Assembly (NCBI RefSeq): GCF_019669925.1
Contig: NZ_AP019779.1
Coordinates: 62,001 to 126,000, forward strand
Length of the DNA stretch: 64,000 bases
From: Methanobrevibacter arboriphilus
GTDB lineage: Archaea > Methanobacteriota > Methanobacteria > Methanobacteriales > Methanobacteriaceae
Reading direction: 5' to 3'
Part shown: positions 16,985-25,803 of the stretch, piece by piece
Position numbering within the stretch: position 1 is the stretch's first letter
Layout: the number at the start of each line of letters is the position of its first letter
Notes under the pieces: generated by a model
What the model was told of the DNA's origin: nothing
The model's database searches: none
What the model saw: only the letters and a program-made list of their open reading frames with translations
Translations under genes and position numbers: made by a program

Positions 16985-17608
16985 TTTGGGGTTTTTTTTC
17001 TTTTTTTATTAGTTGTTTTTTATTGTTTGGATGGTTTGTTGTTCTTTGTTTGGTGTTTTAGTTGTTTTGGTTGTTTTTTGTTTTTTTATTAGTTGTTTTT
17101 TGCTTTTTAGGTGTTTTATTTTTCTTTGTTTTAGTGTTTTGTTTTATTTTTATTCTTTTTTTATTATTATTAATCGTTTTTGTTCTTTTGTAGTGGTTTA
17201 TCTTTGTTTTAGTTTCTTTGAGTATTTTTTTTGTTTATATATGTTGGTGTTTGATAACAGCTATTTTGTTTTTGGTGATATTGTGATTTTATTTTTTTTA
17301 TTTTTGTTTTTTATATTCTGTATGTTTATGTTGTTTAGCTGTTATTTTTTAGTTTTTCTTATTATTTTTTTATTTTATATTACTTGTTTTTTAGTTCTTC
17401 TTCTCTTTTTTTATTTTATTTGGTTTTTATTTTATTATTATAGATTTATATTGTTTTAAAGCTTTTATGGTCGTTATATTTTAGTTTAGAGCTTTTTATT
17501 TATTTTTTTTAGTTGTTATTTTTTTATTTTGTTTTTTGTTCTTGTTTTTGTGTTATTCTTGTTTTTCTTCTTTTTTTCTTTTTTAAACAGCTATTTCACT
17601 ATTTTTGC
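16985..17608. other. Strongly T/G-biased non-coding tract
   Basis: About 620 bp of the plus strand consist mostly of T with G and few A or C, for example long TTTTTGTTTT stretches. A 148-codon frame exists at 17013-17459, but it is almost only Phe, Leu, Val, Cys and Ile with no ribosome site, so it is composition, not a gene. The strand bias is extreme even for this genome. It separates the cassette array from the adhesin promoter. Confidence 0.6.
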
Positions 17609-17619
17609 GGGGGGGGGGG
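17609..17619 (+). promoter_or_regulatory. 11-G homopolymer upstream of the adhesin gene, candidate phase-variation tract
   Basis: Eleven consecutive G, followed by TGG, lie 160 bp before the adhesin ATG. TATA-like sequence (TTATATTTATTATAAAA, about 17670-17686) and the ribosome site GGAGTGA (17762-17768) follow it. In an AT-rich genome such a run is not expected by chance. Poly-G runs near promoters of bacterial surface genes change length and switch expression; G-rich DNA can also fold into a quadruplex that starts gene conversion, as upstream of neisserial pilE. Either role here is inferred. Confidence 0.5.
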
Positions 17620-17778
17620 TGGCTATTGTTTTTTCACTTTTTTGTAGTAGTAAGCTTTTTATAGTAGTTTTTTTATATTTATTATAAAAGGTACATAGTG
17701 AGTGTTCATTTAATAGTGAGTGTTTTCTTATTGTTGTGCTTTTTTTTGTTTATAATTTTATAGGAGTGAGAATTATTT

Positions 17779-20700
17779 ATGTTTAAAAATAAGTTTTTTG
17801 TTTCGTTTGTGCTAGTACTAGCTTTTTTATTCTTGTTTAGTTTGTCTAGTGTTAGTGCAGATGAGTATTATTTTAATAGTAGTAATATTACAAATGAGAG
17901 TTTTCAGGGTGTTATTGATAATAGTACTCCTGATGAAGTGATTATTAATCTTGATGATGGTGAGTATTCTTTGGGTCAGATTAATATTACTCGTAATGCT
18001 ACTATAGTAGGTAATAGTAGTGGTAATGTTAAGATCAATGGGTCTGGTATTTTGTTTAATATCACATCATCTAATGTTAAACTTATTAATTTAACTATCA
18101 CTGGTTATACTAATGCTATTATTAGTAATAGTAGTGATTTAACTGTTACAGGTAATAATATTACTACTAGTGGTATTAGTATTAATATTAGTAGTAGTGG
18201 TGGTAATTTATCGAATATAGTTATTGAGGATAATTTTATTGTTTCTTCTGTTAGTAATAGTAATTATGGTGCTGTTTTTGTTAATGGTAATGGTATGGCT
18301 ATTTCTTTTGTTTCTTTTATTAATAATAGTATACGTGGTAATGGTACTATTAATTCTATTAGTGTTCGTATTAATTCTAAGGGTTTACGTAATTTGACTT
18401 TTGATGGAAACAACATCACAGGAACATCACGAGGTGTTTATCTGGATGCATACAGCAGCAACAACACCAATATAACCTTCGCCAACAACAACATTACTGG
18501 AGGGGAGTATGGTGTGTATGTTCGTTCTTATGGTGGTAATGTTAGTGGTGTTATGTTTTTGAATAATACTATAAATGCTACTGGTGGTAGTGGTTTTTAT
18601 TTTGTTAATGATGGTAGTGGTGCTATTAATGTGACTGATTTTATTATCAGAGGTAATAATATCTTTGCTGGTAATGTTGGTTTGAATTTCAGTGGTCTTA
18701 AGAGTGATTCTTTGGTTAATGTTACTGTTGAGTATAATCGTATATTGTCTCCTGTTGGAGTGAATATCACTGACTTTAATGATAATAGTAGTTTTAATTA
18801 TAATTGGTGGGGTGTTAATGATATAACTGGTAAAACTTTAGGTATTGATACTCTTAATCATTTTATTTTGAATGTTAGTAATCTTACTAGTTTGGATAAT
18901 CTTCGTTTTGGTGATAATGTTAGTTTTGCTTTTTTAGTACTGAATACTTCTCTTGTTAATGATGGTGTTGAGTATTTGCCTTATTTTATGGTGAATGGTA
19001 CTTATAATAATCAAACTTTTGTTGTTGATAATTTTAGTAATTTTACTGGTGTTTGGAATGTGTCTGGTGGTGATAATGTTTTTGCTGTGACTTTGGATAG
19101 TCAGGATGTGGGTTTTACATTTTCTGCAGGTAAGTTGGATAGTAATTCTACTATAATTGTTAATCCTTCTATTGTTCATGTTGGTGAGAATGTTACTGTT
19201 TCTGGTCAGTTAGCTAATTTTACTGGTATTGGTAGTGTTAATGTTACTGTTGATGGAGATACTCAGTTAGTTAATATTAATAGTAGTGGTGGTTGGAGTC
19301 TTAATTATGCTTCTATCAGGACAGGAAACATTACATTAACTGTTAGTTTTAATGGTAATGATAATTACACAGCATTTACTAATGGTACAAGCTTTGAAGT
19401 GTTGAAGAATAGTACTAATAGTAGTATTGTTGTTCTTTCTGGTGTTCATGTTGGTGATATTGCTGTTATTACTGGTGTTTTAGCTAATTTTACTGGTATT
19501 AGTAGTGTTAATGTTACTGTTGATGGTAACCTTTATGAAAATGTTATTGTGGATTCTGTTGGTGGTAATTGGACTGTGAGTCATTTAACTAATCATACAG
19601 GAACATACACGGTTATTGTTGAGTATACTGAGTTAGAAACAGGTAATTTTACTGGTTTTATTAATAGTACAAGTTTTGATGTGCTTAAAAATAGTACTAA
19701 TTCTACTATTGATGTTTCTGGTGATTTTAAAGTTGGTGAAAATATTTCTATTAGTGGTATTTTGGCTGATGTTAATAGTGATCCTATAGATAATGCTCAA
19801 ATGACAATTATTATTGGTAATGAGTCTTTTAATGTGACAACTAATATTAGTGGTGTTTGGAGTCTTGTTTATACTCTGATTCATGGTGGTGAGTTCTTTA
19901 TTTTAGTTAACTGGGCTGGTAATGATAATTACACTGGTTTTATTAATAGTACAAGTTTTGATGTTAGTAAGTTGGATAGTAATTCTAGTATTGTTATTCC
20001 TGTTGATATTAAGGTTAATGAAACAGTTTTAATTTCTGGTGTTTTAACAGATGAGAATAATAATACAATATCTGGTGCTAATTTAGAAGTTATTATTGAT
20101 GGTGAAACCTTTAATGTGACTACTGATTCTGTTGGTGTTTGGAGTTTAAATTATACTCCTGAACATTCTGGTGTCTTTAATTTATCTCTCTTTTATCAGG
20201 GTGATAGCCGGTATGATGGTTTTGTTGAAAATAAGGCTTTTAATGTTAGTAAGTTAGCTACTACTTCTAGTATTAATATTCCAAGTAATGTTAAAGTAGG
20301 AAAACCATTTACTGTTTCTGGTGTTTTGACTAGTGATGGTAAACCATTGGCTAATACGATTATTAGTGTTATTGTTGATGGTAAAACTTATAAAGTTACT
20401 ACTAATAGTCTTGGTGTTTGGAAACTTTCATATACTCCGAAAAAGACTGGGAAATCTACTATGAAGGTTTCTTTTGCTGGTAATAATGATTATCTTGGTT
20501 TTAATGTTAGTAAGACTTTTAATGTTACTGGTAAAGTTAAGATTAGTATTGTTAAGATTTCTAAGCTTGTTAAAGTGGGTAAGTATAGAGGTTTTAATCT
20601 TTATAGTAAAGTTTACACTATTAAAAATGTGGGATCTGCTTTAGGTTCTAAGGATTATGTTAAGTATTTTAAGAATTGGTATTTGGAGAAATTGTCTAAG

Positions 20701-20826
20701 ACTAGTAAAATTATTAAGTATCAGTTTAGTGTTAAGTCTAGGGTTTTAAAGGTTCAAATTAAGAATTTAGGTGTTGGAAAACAAGTTAAAATAAAAATAC
20801 TAGTAACACACAGAAAAAGACTATAA
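17779..20826 (+). CDS. Large adhesin-like surface protein with beta-helix and five Ig-like repeats
   Basis: 1015 residues. A signal peptide (about 1-27, ending SSVSA) is followed by a parallel beta-helix with many NNxI and GxxxN coils (about 50-360). Then come about five repeated Ig-like domains of 90-95 residues (about 450-925), each with VxVGExVxVSGxL near the start and a NDNYTGF-like end. The basic C-terminal 90 residues (from KVKISIVKISK) resemble tails of other methanogen adhesin-like proteins. No C-terminal membrane helix or pseudomurein-binding repeat is seen. GGAGTGA precedes the ATG. Codons are overwhelmingly T-ending (GGT, AAT, AGT), except one coil at 18407-18495 that uses AAC, ATC, ACA and GGA. 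It probably mediates contact with host, bacteria or ligands. Confidence 0.9.
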   Translation: MFKNKFFVSFVLVLAFLFLFSLSSVSADEYYFNSSNITNESFQGVIDNSTPDEVIINLDDGEYSLGQINITRNATIVGNSSGNVKINGSGILFNITSSNVKLINLTITGYTNAIISNSSDLTVTGNNITTSGISINISSSGGNLSNIVIEDNFIVSSVSNSNYGAVFVNGNGMAISFVSFINNSIRGNGTINSISVRINSKGLRNLTFDGNNITGTSRGVYLDAYSSNNTNITFANNNITGGEYGVYVRSYGGNVSGVMFLNNTINATGGSGFYFVNDGSGAINVTDFIIRGNNIFAGNVGLNFSGLKSDSLVNVTVEYNRILSPVGVNITDFNDNSSFNYNWWGVNDITGKTLGIDTLNHFILNVSNLTSLDNLRFGDNVSFAFLVLNTSLVNDGVEYLPYFMVNGTYNNQTFVVDNFSNFTGVWNVSGGDNVFAVTLDSQDVGFTFSAGKLDSNSTIIVNPSIVHVGENVTVSGQLANFTGIGSVNVTVDGDTQLVNINSSGGWSLNYASIRTGNITLTVSFNGNDNYTAFTNGTSFEVLKNSTNSSIVVLSGVHVGDIAVITGVLANFTGISSVNVTVDGNLYENVIVDSVGGNWTVSHLTNHTGTYTVIVEYTELETGNFTGFINSTSFDVLKNSTNSTIDVSGDFKVGENISISGILADVNSDPIDNAQMTIIIGNESFNVTTNISGVWSLVYTLIHGGEFFILVNWAGNDNYTGFINSTSFDVSKLDSNSSIVIPVDIKVNETVLISGVLTDENNNTISGANLEVIIDGETFNVTTDSVGVWSLNYTPEHSGVFNLSLFYQGDSRYDGFVENKAFNVSKLATTSSINIPSNVKVGKPFTVSGVLTSDGKPLANTIISVIVDGKTYKVTTNSLGVWKLSYTPKKTGKSTMKVSFAGNNDYLGFNVSKTFNVTGKVKISIVKISKLVKVGKYRGFNLYSKVYTIKNVGSALGSKDYVKYFKNWYLEKLSKTSKIIKYQFSVKSRVLKVQIKNLGVGKQVKIKILVTHRKRL
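18407..18495 (+). repeat. Expressed coil matching the inverted cassette array; mosaic patch inside the adhesin
   Basis: This 89-bp patch encodes roughly GNNITGTSRGVYLDAYSSNN and the next ten residues. Bases 18414-18444 are identical (31 bp) to the reverse complement of 16621-16651 in one cassette. Bases 18453-18488 are identical (36 bp) to the reverse complement of 16341-16376 in another. The codons between encode Asp-Ala-Tyr, a combination not present in any of the 12 cassettes. Codon choice changes abruptly at both ends of the patch. All this fits transfer of cassette sequence into the gene. Confidence 0.75.
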
Positions 20827-20846
20827 AATTGTAATTCTTTTTTTTT

Positions 20847-20920
20847 ATGGGGGAAGGAGGAGTATGAAATTAATATAAAGTATTTATTATCCCTAAACCT
20901 TTATTCCTTTTTCCCCCCTT
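20847..20920 (+). terminator. Imperfect hairpin followed by T-run after the adhesin gene
   Basis: ATGGGGGAA (20847-20855) can pair with TTCCCCCCTTAT (20911 onward), with GGA and TCC extending the stem around a bulge; the loop is about 50 bases. TTATTTTTTTG follows. An earlier T10 run lies right after the adhesin stop codon. It probably ends adhesin transcription. The loop is long, so the structure is tentative. Confidence 0.35.
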
Positions 20921-20939
20921 ATTTTTTTGTTGAATTAAT

Positions 20940-21110
20940 ATTTATTTAAATGAAACATTAGAGTATTTTTCAGGGTTATATTGTACAGGAATTGTTAAAT
21001 TAAATATGGCTGATTATTCAAATAGTTCTCCATTAATGAAGTTAGCATTTAATATTATTAATAATGAAGTGGTTTGTTATCAAAGAGAACTTGCAGGAGC
21101 TAAAATCTAA
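20940..21110 (+). pseudogene. Short gene fragment without a start, ending in GAKI
   Basis: An open frame reads NETLEYFSGLYCTGIVKL, then from ATG 21006 MADYSNSSPLMKLAFNIINN and VVCYQRELAGAKI before the stop at 21110. The composition is much more protein-like than the surrounding gap. The sensible sequence extends upstream of the ATG, but no earlier start or ribosome site exists. It may be the 3' remnant of a lost gene. I do not recognise the family. Confidence 0.35.
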
Positions 21111-21316
21111 ATTGGGCTATAAAATAATATTTTATATTTACATTGTTTAGAATGGATTGCTCTTTTTCCTTTCCATCATCGTAACTTTTAATCAGATTTT
21201 TGATGTTTTTGTATAAGTTTGTCTAGCTAATAATAGAATACTTTATATACTAGAAAAAAGGTATTTATAAACATATTAAAAACCCAGGTATATTTTTTAT
21301 ATCATGGTGGGTATCT

Positions 21317-21517
21317 ATGACACATTTGACACTAGAAGAATATAGAGGAATGGTAGAAGAGATTATGGATATAAAAAATACTACTGGTGAAATGCCAGAG
21401 TATGCTCAAGTAAGTAATATTAGGATTAATCGTGAAGATTATTGTAATATGATTGAGCGTGTCAATAAATTTATTTTAGAAATGGGCAGAAGTCCTCGTT
21501 CAATTGAAATTGATTAA
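21317..21517 (+). CDS. Small protein with one pseudomurein-binding repeat
   Basis: 66 residues covering one repeat of the PMBR type: EEYRGMVEEIMDIKNTTGEM, then PEYAQVSNIRINREDYCNMI, then a second helix and MGRSP. The pattern of helix, G-x-x-P and short strand is characteristic of the repeats that bind pseudomurein cell wall in Methanobacteriales. There is no signal peptide, so how or whether it leaves the cell is unclear. Stand-alone repeats of this size occur in this group of methanogens. Flanking gaps hold nothing else (21518-21816 is AT-rich with a TTATACTAGTTTATTTTAGG-like short repeat near 21740-21795). Confidence 0.65.
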   Translation: MTHLTLEEYRGMVEEIMDIKNTTGEMPEYAQVSNIRINREDYCNMIERVNKFILEMGRSPRSIEID

Positions 21518-21816
21518 TTCAATTTAAAATAAATATATTTCCAAAATTTTTTTTATTTAAACCAACAATGCAAAAATAGGTAATTAAATCTATTTAATAA
21601 TAATATAGAATTATTTTAGTAGTTAATTTACTATAAATATACTAAGTATTATAATTATATATTATTATTAGGTAGTTATTTATTACTATAAATTGTTTAC
21701 ACTTTGAGAGTGTTTTTCAAAATTATTATTATTTTTTATTATACTAGTTTATTTTAGGATTATACTAGTTTATTTTAAGATTATACTAACTTATTTTAGG
21801 AATTTTTTATTTTATA

Positions 21817-22719
21817 TCAATTTATTTCATTTATATCTTTTTTATAATTGATATTTTTAAAATTAGAACTAGATATATTGTAATTAAGTTTTTTATTAGT
21901 AGAGTTATCTTTATATTCATCAATCAAAATAAAATAAGAGTTTATTGATTTTATGAGGGATTTTACTTTCATTTCATTTTGCTCTAATAATGATTCTATG
22001 GTTTTATATGTGTTTTTTTTATAAATACTATGTAGTGGTTCTGTGTTTTCTATTATAAAGTTTTTCATTACTCCTTCTTTATAAAATCCTGATTTAGGAA
22101 TATCAATTTCATTTTTGTTATCTTTTTTATTATCATTTTCTTTAGTTTTTCTATTAAGTTTCCCATTAACTTTTTTATTATTTTTTTTATTAGTTTTTTT
22201 ATTAGTTTTTATATTATTTTTTTCATTTTTATCTTCATTTTCAAGCTTTTTTTTGAAATGGAAGGGGGTTATTCCATCAACATTATTATAAAGGGATTTA
22301 ATTTCATCTAGAATCTCAAACATATTTTTAATATATTCATTACTTATAAATGGAGAATCACATGGTAAAATAAGTCCATATTCACTGGAAATATTCTTAA
22401 GACCAGTCATTATACCTGAAAGCGGTCCTTTATTTTTAATTTCATCTTCTAAGAAAATTAAGTTAAATTTAAACTTTTTATTAAGTTTTTTAAGATAGCT
22501 ATCAATGATTGATTTATATTTAGCTATTCTATCTCTATCATTTAAAACAATTATTACTTCATTAATTTGGGGAGTTATGGCTTCAAGTACATGAATTATC
22601 ATAGGTACTTCTTGTATTTTCATGGATCCTTTATCTTGACCCATACGTTTACTCATACCTCCACATAATATAATAATAGATTGACTAGATTGGCTTTTCA
22701 TATAATATCTCTTAAACAT
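21817..22719 (-). CDS. mobA: MobA-like molybdenum cofactor guanylyltransferase
   Basis: 300 residues. The N-terminal nucleotidyltransferase signature is ILCGGMSKRMGQDKGSMKI, with VIIVLNDRDR and the metal-binding LILPCDSPF downstream. This suits transfer of GMP from GTP to molybdopterin. A Lys/Asn-rich insert of about 50 residues (NNIKTNKKTNKK and on) interrupts the C-terminal half and is unusual. The start may be ATG 22719 or 22701; ribosome sites are weak. The enzyme is followed by Mop and MoaE genes within 2.5 kb, all for molybdenum or tungsten pterin use, as needed by formylmethanofuran dehydrogenase. Confidence 0.8.
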   Translation of the reverse strand: MFKRYYMKSQSSQSIIILCGGMSKRMGQDKGSMKIQEVPMIIHVLEAITPQINEVIIVLNDRDRIAKYKSIIDSYLKKLNKKFKFNLIFLEDEIKNKGPLSGIMTGLKNISSEYGLILPCDSPFISNEYIKNMFEILDEIKSLYNNVDGITPFHFKKKLENEDKNEKNNIKTNKKTNKKNNKKVNGKLNRKTKENDNKKDNKNEIDIPKSGFYKEGVMKNFIIENTEPLHSIYKKNTYKTIESLLEQNEMKVKSLIKSINSYFILIDEYKDNSTNKKLNYNISSSNFKNINYKKDINEIN

Positions 22720-22925
22720 TTAATATAAAGAATATCATTTTAAAATATCATTTGATAGATTCCTTTAATAATTATAGATCCTTTTAATAACTATAGATTC
22801 TTTTAATAATTATATTTATTTTTAATAGAATTATATTTAATAATATATATTTTATATGTTTATTCTAAATTATTATTTTATACTTTAAAATTATTTTTTA
22901 GAATGTTTTTTATTAATAATTTGTA

Positions 22926-23417
22926 TTAATCAATAAAACGATCATCTGATCTTGTTTTTTCAGCATTTTCATGTTTATCTTCAAACCATCCAATTTTTAA
23001 ATCTTTACAGGTATCTTCATACAATTGTGGAACATAAGGTTTAATATCTAAAAGAGGTGTTCCATTTAAAATATCTACATTAGATATTTCTATAACATTT
23101 TCATTAACTGAATCTAATTTCACTACGGATATTCCAATTGGATTTAATCTTCTTGGTGATCTTGTTGCAAAAACCCCATGATGGTCATTATCTAAAAATG
23201 GCTTTACTTCTAAGGAATATCCTTTGACTTTGTGTAGATAGTAAACTAATGTTAAATGTGAAAAACCATCTAAATCTTTTAATCCTGGTATTAAGTCGTC
23301 TCTTAAGTGAATTTCTCCTTTTATTCCTTGAGCACCAATTGGTTGAATTGGCATTCCTTCAAGTTCATCAAAAGGTGAGTGTACTGTTCCAATGGGTGTA
23401 AATTCTATTTTGTTCAT
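22926..23417 (-). CDS. trmO: TrmO/YaeB-family tRNA (t6A37) N6-methyltransferase
   Basis: 163 residues. The family core DNDHHGVFATRSPRRLNPIG is present, and the N-terminal FTPIGTVHSPF and GPL-type GTPLLDIKPYVPQ also fit. TrmO uses S-adenosylmethionine to methylate N6-threonylcarbamoyladenosine at tRNA position 37. Archaeal members are often named TsaA-like. Length is that of the single catalytic domain without the extra C-terminal domain of E. coli YaeB. The gene stands alone; no operon partner is evident. Confidence 0.88.
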   Translation of the reverse strand: MNKIEFTPIGTVHSPFDELEGMPIQPIGAQGIKGEIHLRDDLIPGLKDLDGFSHLTLVYYLHKVKGYSLEVKPFLDNDHHGVFATRSPRRLNPIGISVVKLDSVNENVIEISNVDILNGTPLLDIKPYVPQLYEDTCKDLKIGWFEDKHENAEKTRSDDRFID

Positions 23418-23774
23418 ATCTGAAATTATATACTTTTTGATTTATATATTTTATTTTTTTAAATATTATTTCTATATTTTTTAGCATCATCTCTATATTT
23501 TTTAAATACTGTCTCTAATATTATTATTAATAATAAATCCAATATGAAATTCGATATGAATTATTTTCCGTAATCGATAATAAAACTTTTATTTTACAAA
23601 ATAGAAGTTAAATAACAAGATTTATATAACATCATTAATATAATTAGGTATATAATTATAATATAATTATAAATAAGTATAAATAACTATATAATTATAG
23701 AATTAAGTGCGTAACTTTAAAATTATAAAACACATAGTATTTGTATTTTTAATTATGATTTTAGGAGGAATATT
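23418..23774. other. AT-rich intergenic gap
   Basis: Divergent gap of about 360 bp holding promoters of trmO and mop. Short A/T repeats (TATAATTATAA types, 23640-23730) dominate. GGAGGAATATT before ATG 23775 is a strong ribosome site for the Mop gene. No RNA gene or ORF is supported. Confidence 0.5.
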
Positions 23775-23984
23775 ATGAAAATTAGTGCAAGAAATAAATT
23801 AGATGGAGAAATTGAAGCTGTTGATTTAGGTGCTGTAATGGCAAGTATTAAAATTAAAGTTGAGGATCCTGGAGTTCTAACAGCATTAATAACCAAAGAA
23901 TCTGCTGAAGGCTTAGGTCTTAAAAAAGGAGATAAAGTTTCAGCTATTATAAAATCTACAGAAATAATTGTTGGAAAAGAATAA
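23775..23984 (+). CDS. mop: Molbindin (Mop) molybdate-binding protein
   Basis: 69 residues comprising one TOBE/Mop domain: KISARNKLDGEIEAVDLGAV, then MASIKIKV and the ligand-proximal LGLKKGDKVSAIIKSTEI. Such proteins oligomerise and store molybdate or tungstate in the cytoplasm. The ribosome site GGAGG is ideal. A poly-T-rich stretch right after the stop (ATTCTTTTCTTTTTTG) probably terminates it. Context with mobA and moaE supports a role in molybdenum or tungsten homeostasis. Confidence 0.9.
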   Translation: MKISARNKLDGEIEAVDLGAVMASIKIKVEDPGVLTALITKESAEGLGLKKGDKVSAIIKSTEIIVGKE

Positions 23985-24142
23985 GAGAAAGAATAATATT
24001 TTAATATTCTTTTCTTTTTTGTTTTTATTTAGTTTTTATATGTGTTTTAGGTTTATTTTTTAATGTTTTTAGTTAGTTCTTGTATGTTTGTTGGTTTATT
24101 TTTTGAATAAAATTTTTAAAGTAGTTTTTAAGTATTTAATTT

Positions 24143-24595
24143 TTATTTGCCTCCTGCCATAATAATTTTTCTTCCAGTATTAGATATTTCTTCTTTTTTG
24201 AAATCAACATCAAATTTTGTTCTTTCTATAACTTCTTTTAAAGCATCAAGAGTTTCATTTCTATGTGGTCCTAAAACAGCTGTTAAAAATAAAGGATCTC
24301 CTGTGTAAAATTCTCCTATAAAATGAACGATAGCTACTCCATAAACACCATATTTGATTTTAACACTTTCTACAATTTTTTCAAGATCATTTTGAGCTTT
24401 TTCTTTATCAGGTGTGGTTAATATCATTTTATCAACTATTTTTTCACCTTCAATACTCTTTTCTGTTCCACGAACAAATCCTTCAAATGTAAATATAGCT
24501 CCAGATTCATCTATTCTCTTATTTTTCTTTAATGAATCAACTAAATCTTGTATTTGATAATATTCATCATCCTTTTCAACTATTTTAATAACCAT
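24143..24595 (-). CDS. moaE: Molybdopterin synthase catalytic subunit MoaE
   Basis: 150 residues. Characteristic segments are AIFTFEGFVRG, AIVHFIGEFYTGDPLFLTAV with GPHRNETLDAL, and the catalytic Lys region FDVDFKKEEIS. MoaE with thiocarboxylated MoaD turns precursor Z into molybdopterin. No MoaD gene is visible in the window. GGAGAG lies a few bases before the start codon. The enzyme acts in the same pathway as MobA and Mop encoded nearby. Confidence 0.9.
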   Translation of the reverse strand: MVIKIVEKDDEYYQIQDLVDSLKKNKRIDESGAIFTFEGFVRGTEKSIEGEKIVDKMILTTPDKEKAQNDLEKIVESVKIKYGVYGVAIVHFIGEFYTGDPLFLTAVLGPHRNETLDALKEVIERTKFDVDFKKEEISNTGRKIIMAGGK

Positions 24596-24924
24596 TTCAT
24601 TTTCTCTCCTTTGTTATACTAACATTTTATTATACAATAATACTTTATTAAAATAAATTTTTATAATAATTAATTATAGTATTCATAACAATATTAATTA
24701 TAGTATTATAATAATTAAATTGTAGTATTCATAATAATATTAATTTTAGTATTATAATAATTATATTATAGTTTTATTTTAATTATATATATAAATATAA
24801 CTATAGTTATATAAATTTTTTATTATCATTTTATATAATAATTTTATTTATATACATAATATTAATCAACAAGTAATAATATTAATCAATATTCCATAAT
24901 ATTAATCAATAAACTAATTTAATC
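24596..24924. repeat. AT-rich gap with a 46-bp direct repeat
   Basis: Two imperfect copies of a 46-bp block containing TAGTATTCATAA start at about 24677 and 24723. Farther on, ATAATATTAATCAA recurs three times (24850-24910). There is no ORF or RNA gene. The region carries the moaE promoter and the 3' end of nadM. Confidence 0.45.

Positions 24925-25803
<879 letters not shown>

Noticed and set aside
17013-17459. 148-codon open frame rich in Phe, Leu, Val and Cys
   Set aside because: It results from the T/G-rich tract; no ribosome site and no balanced composition.
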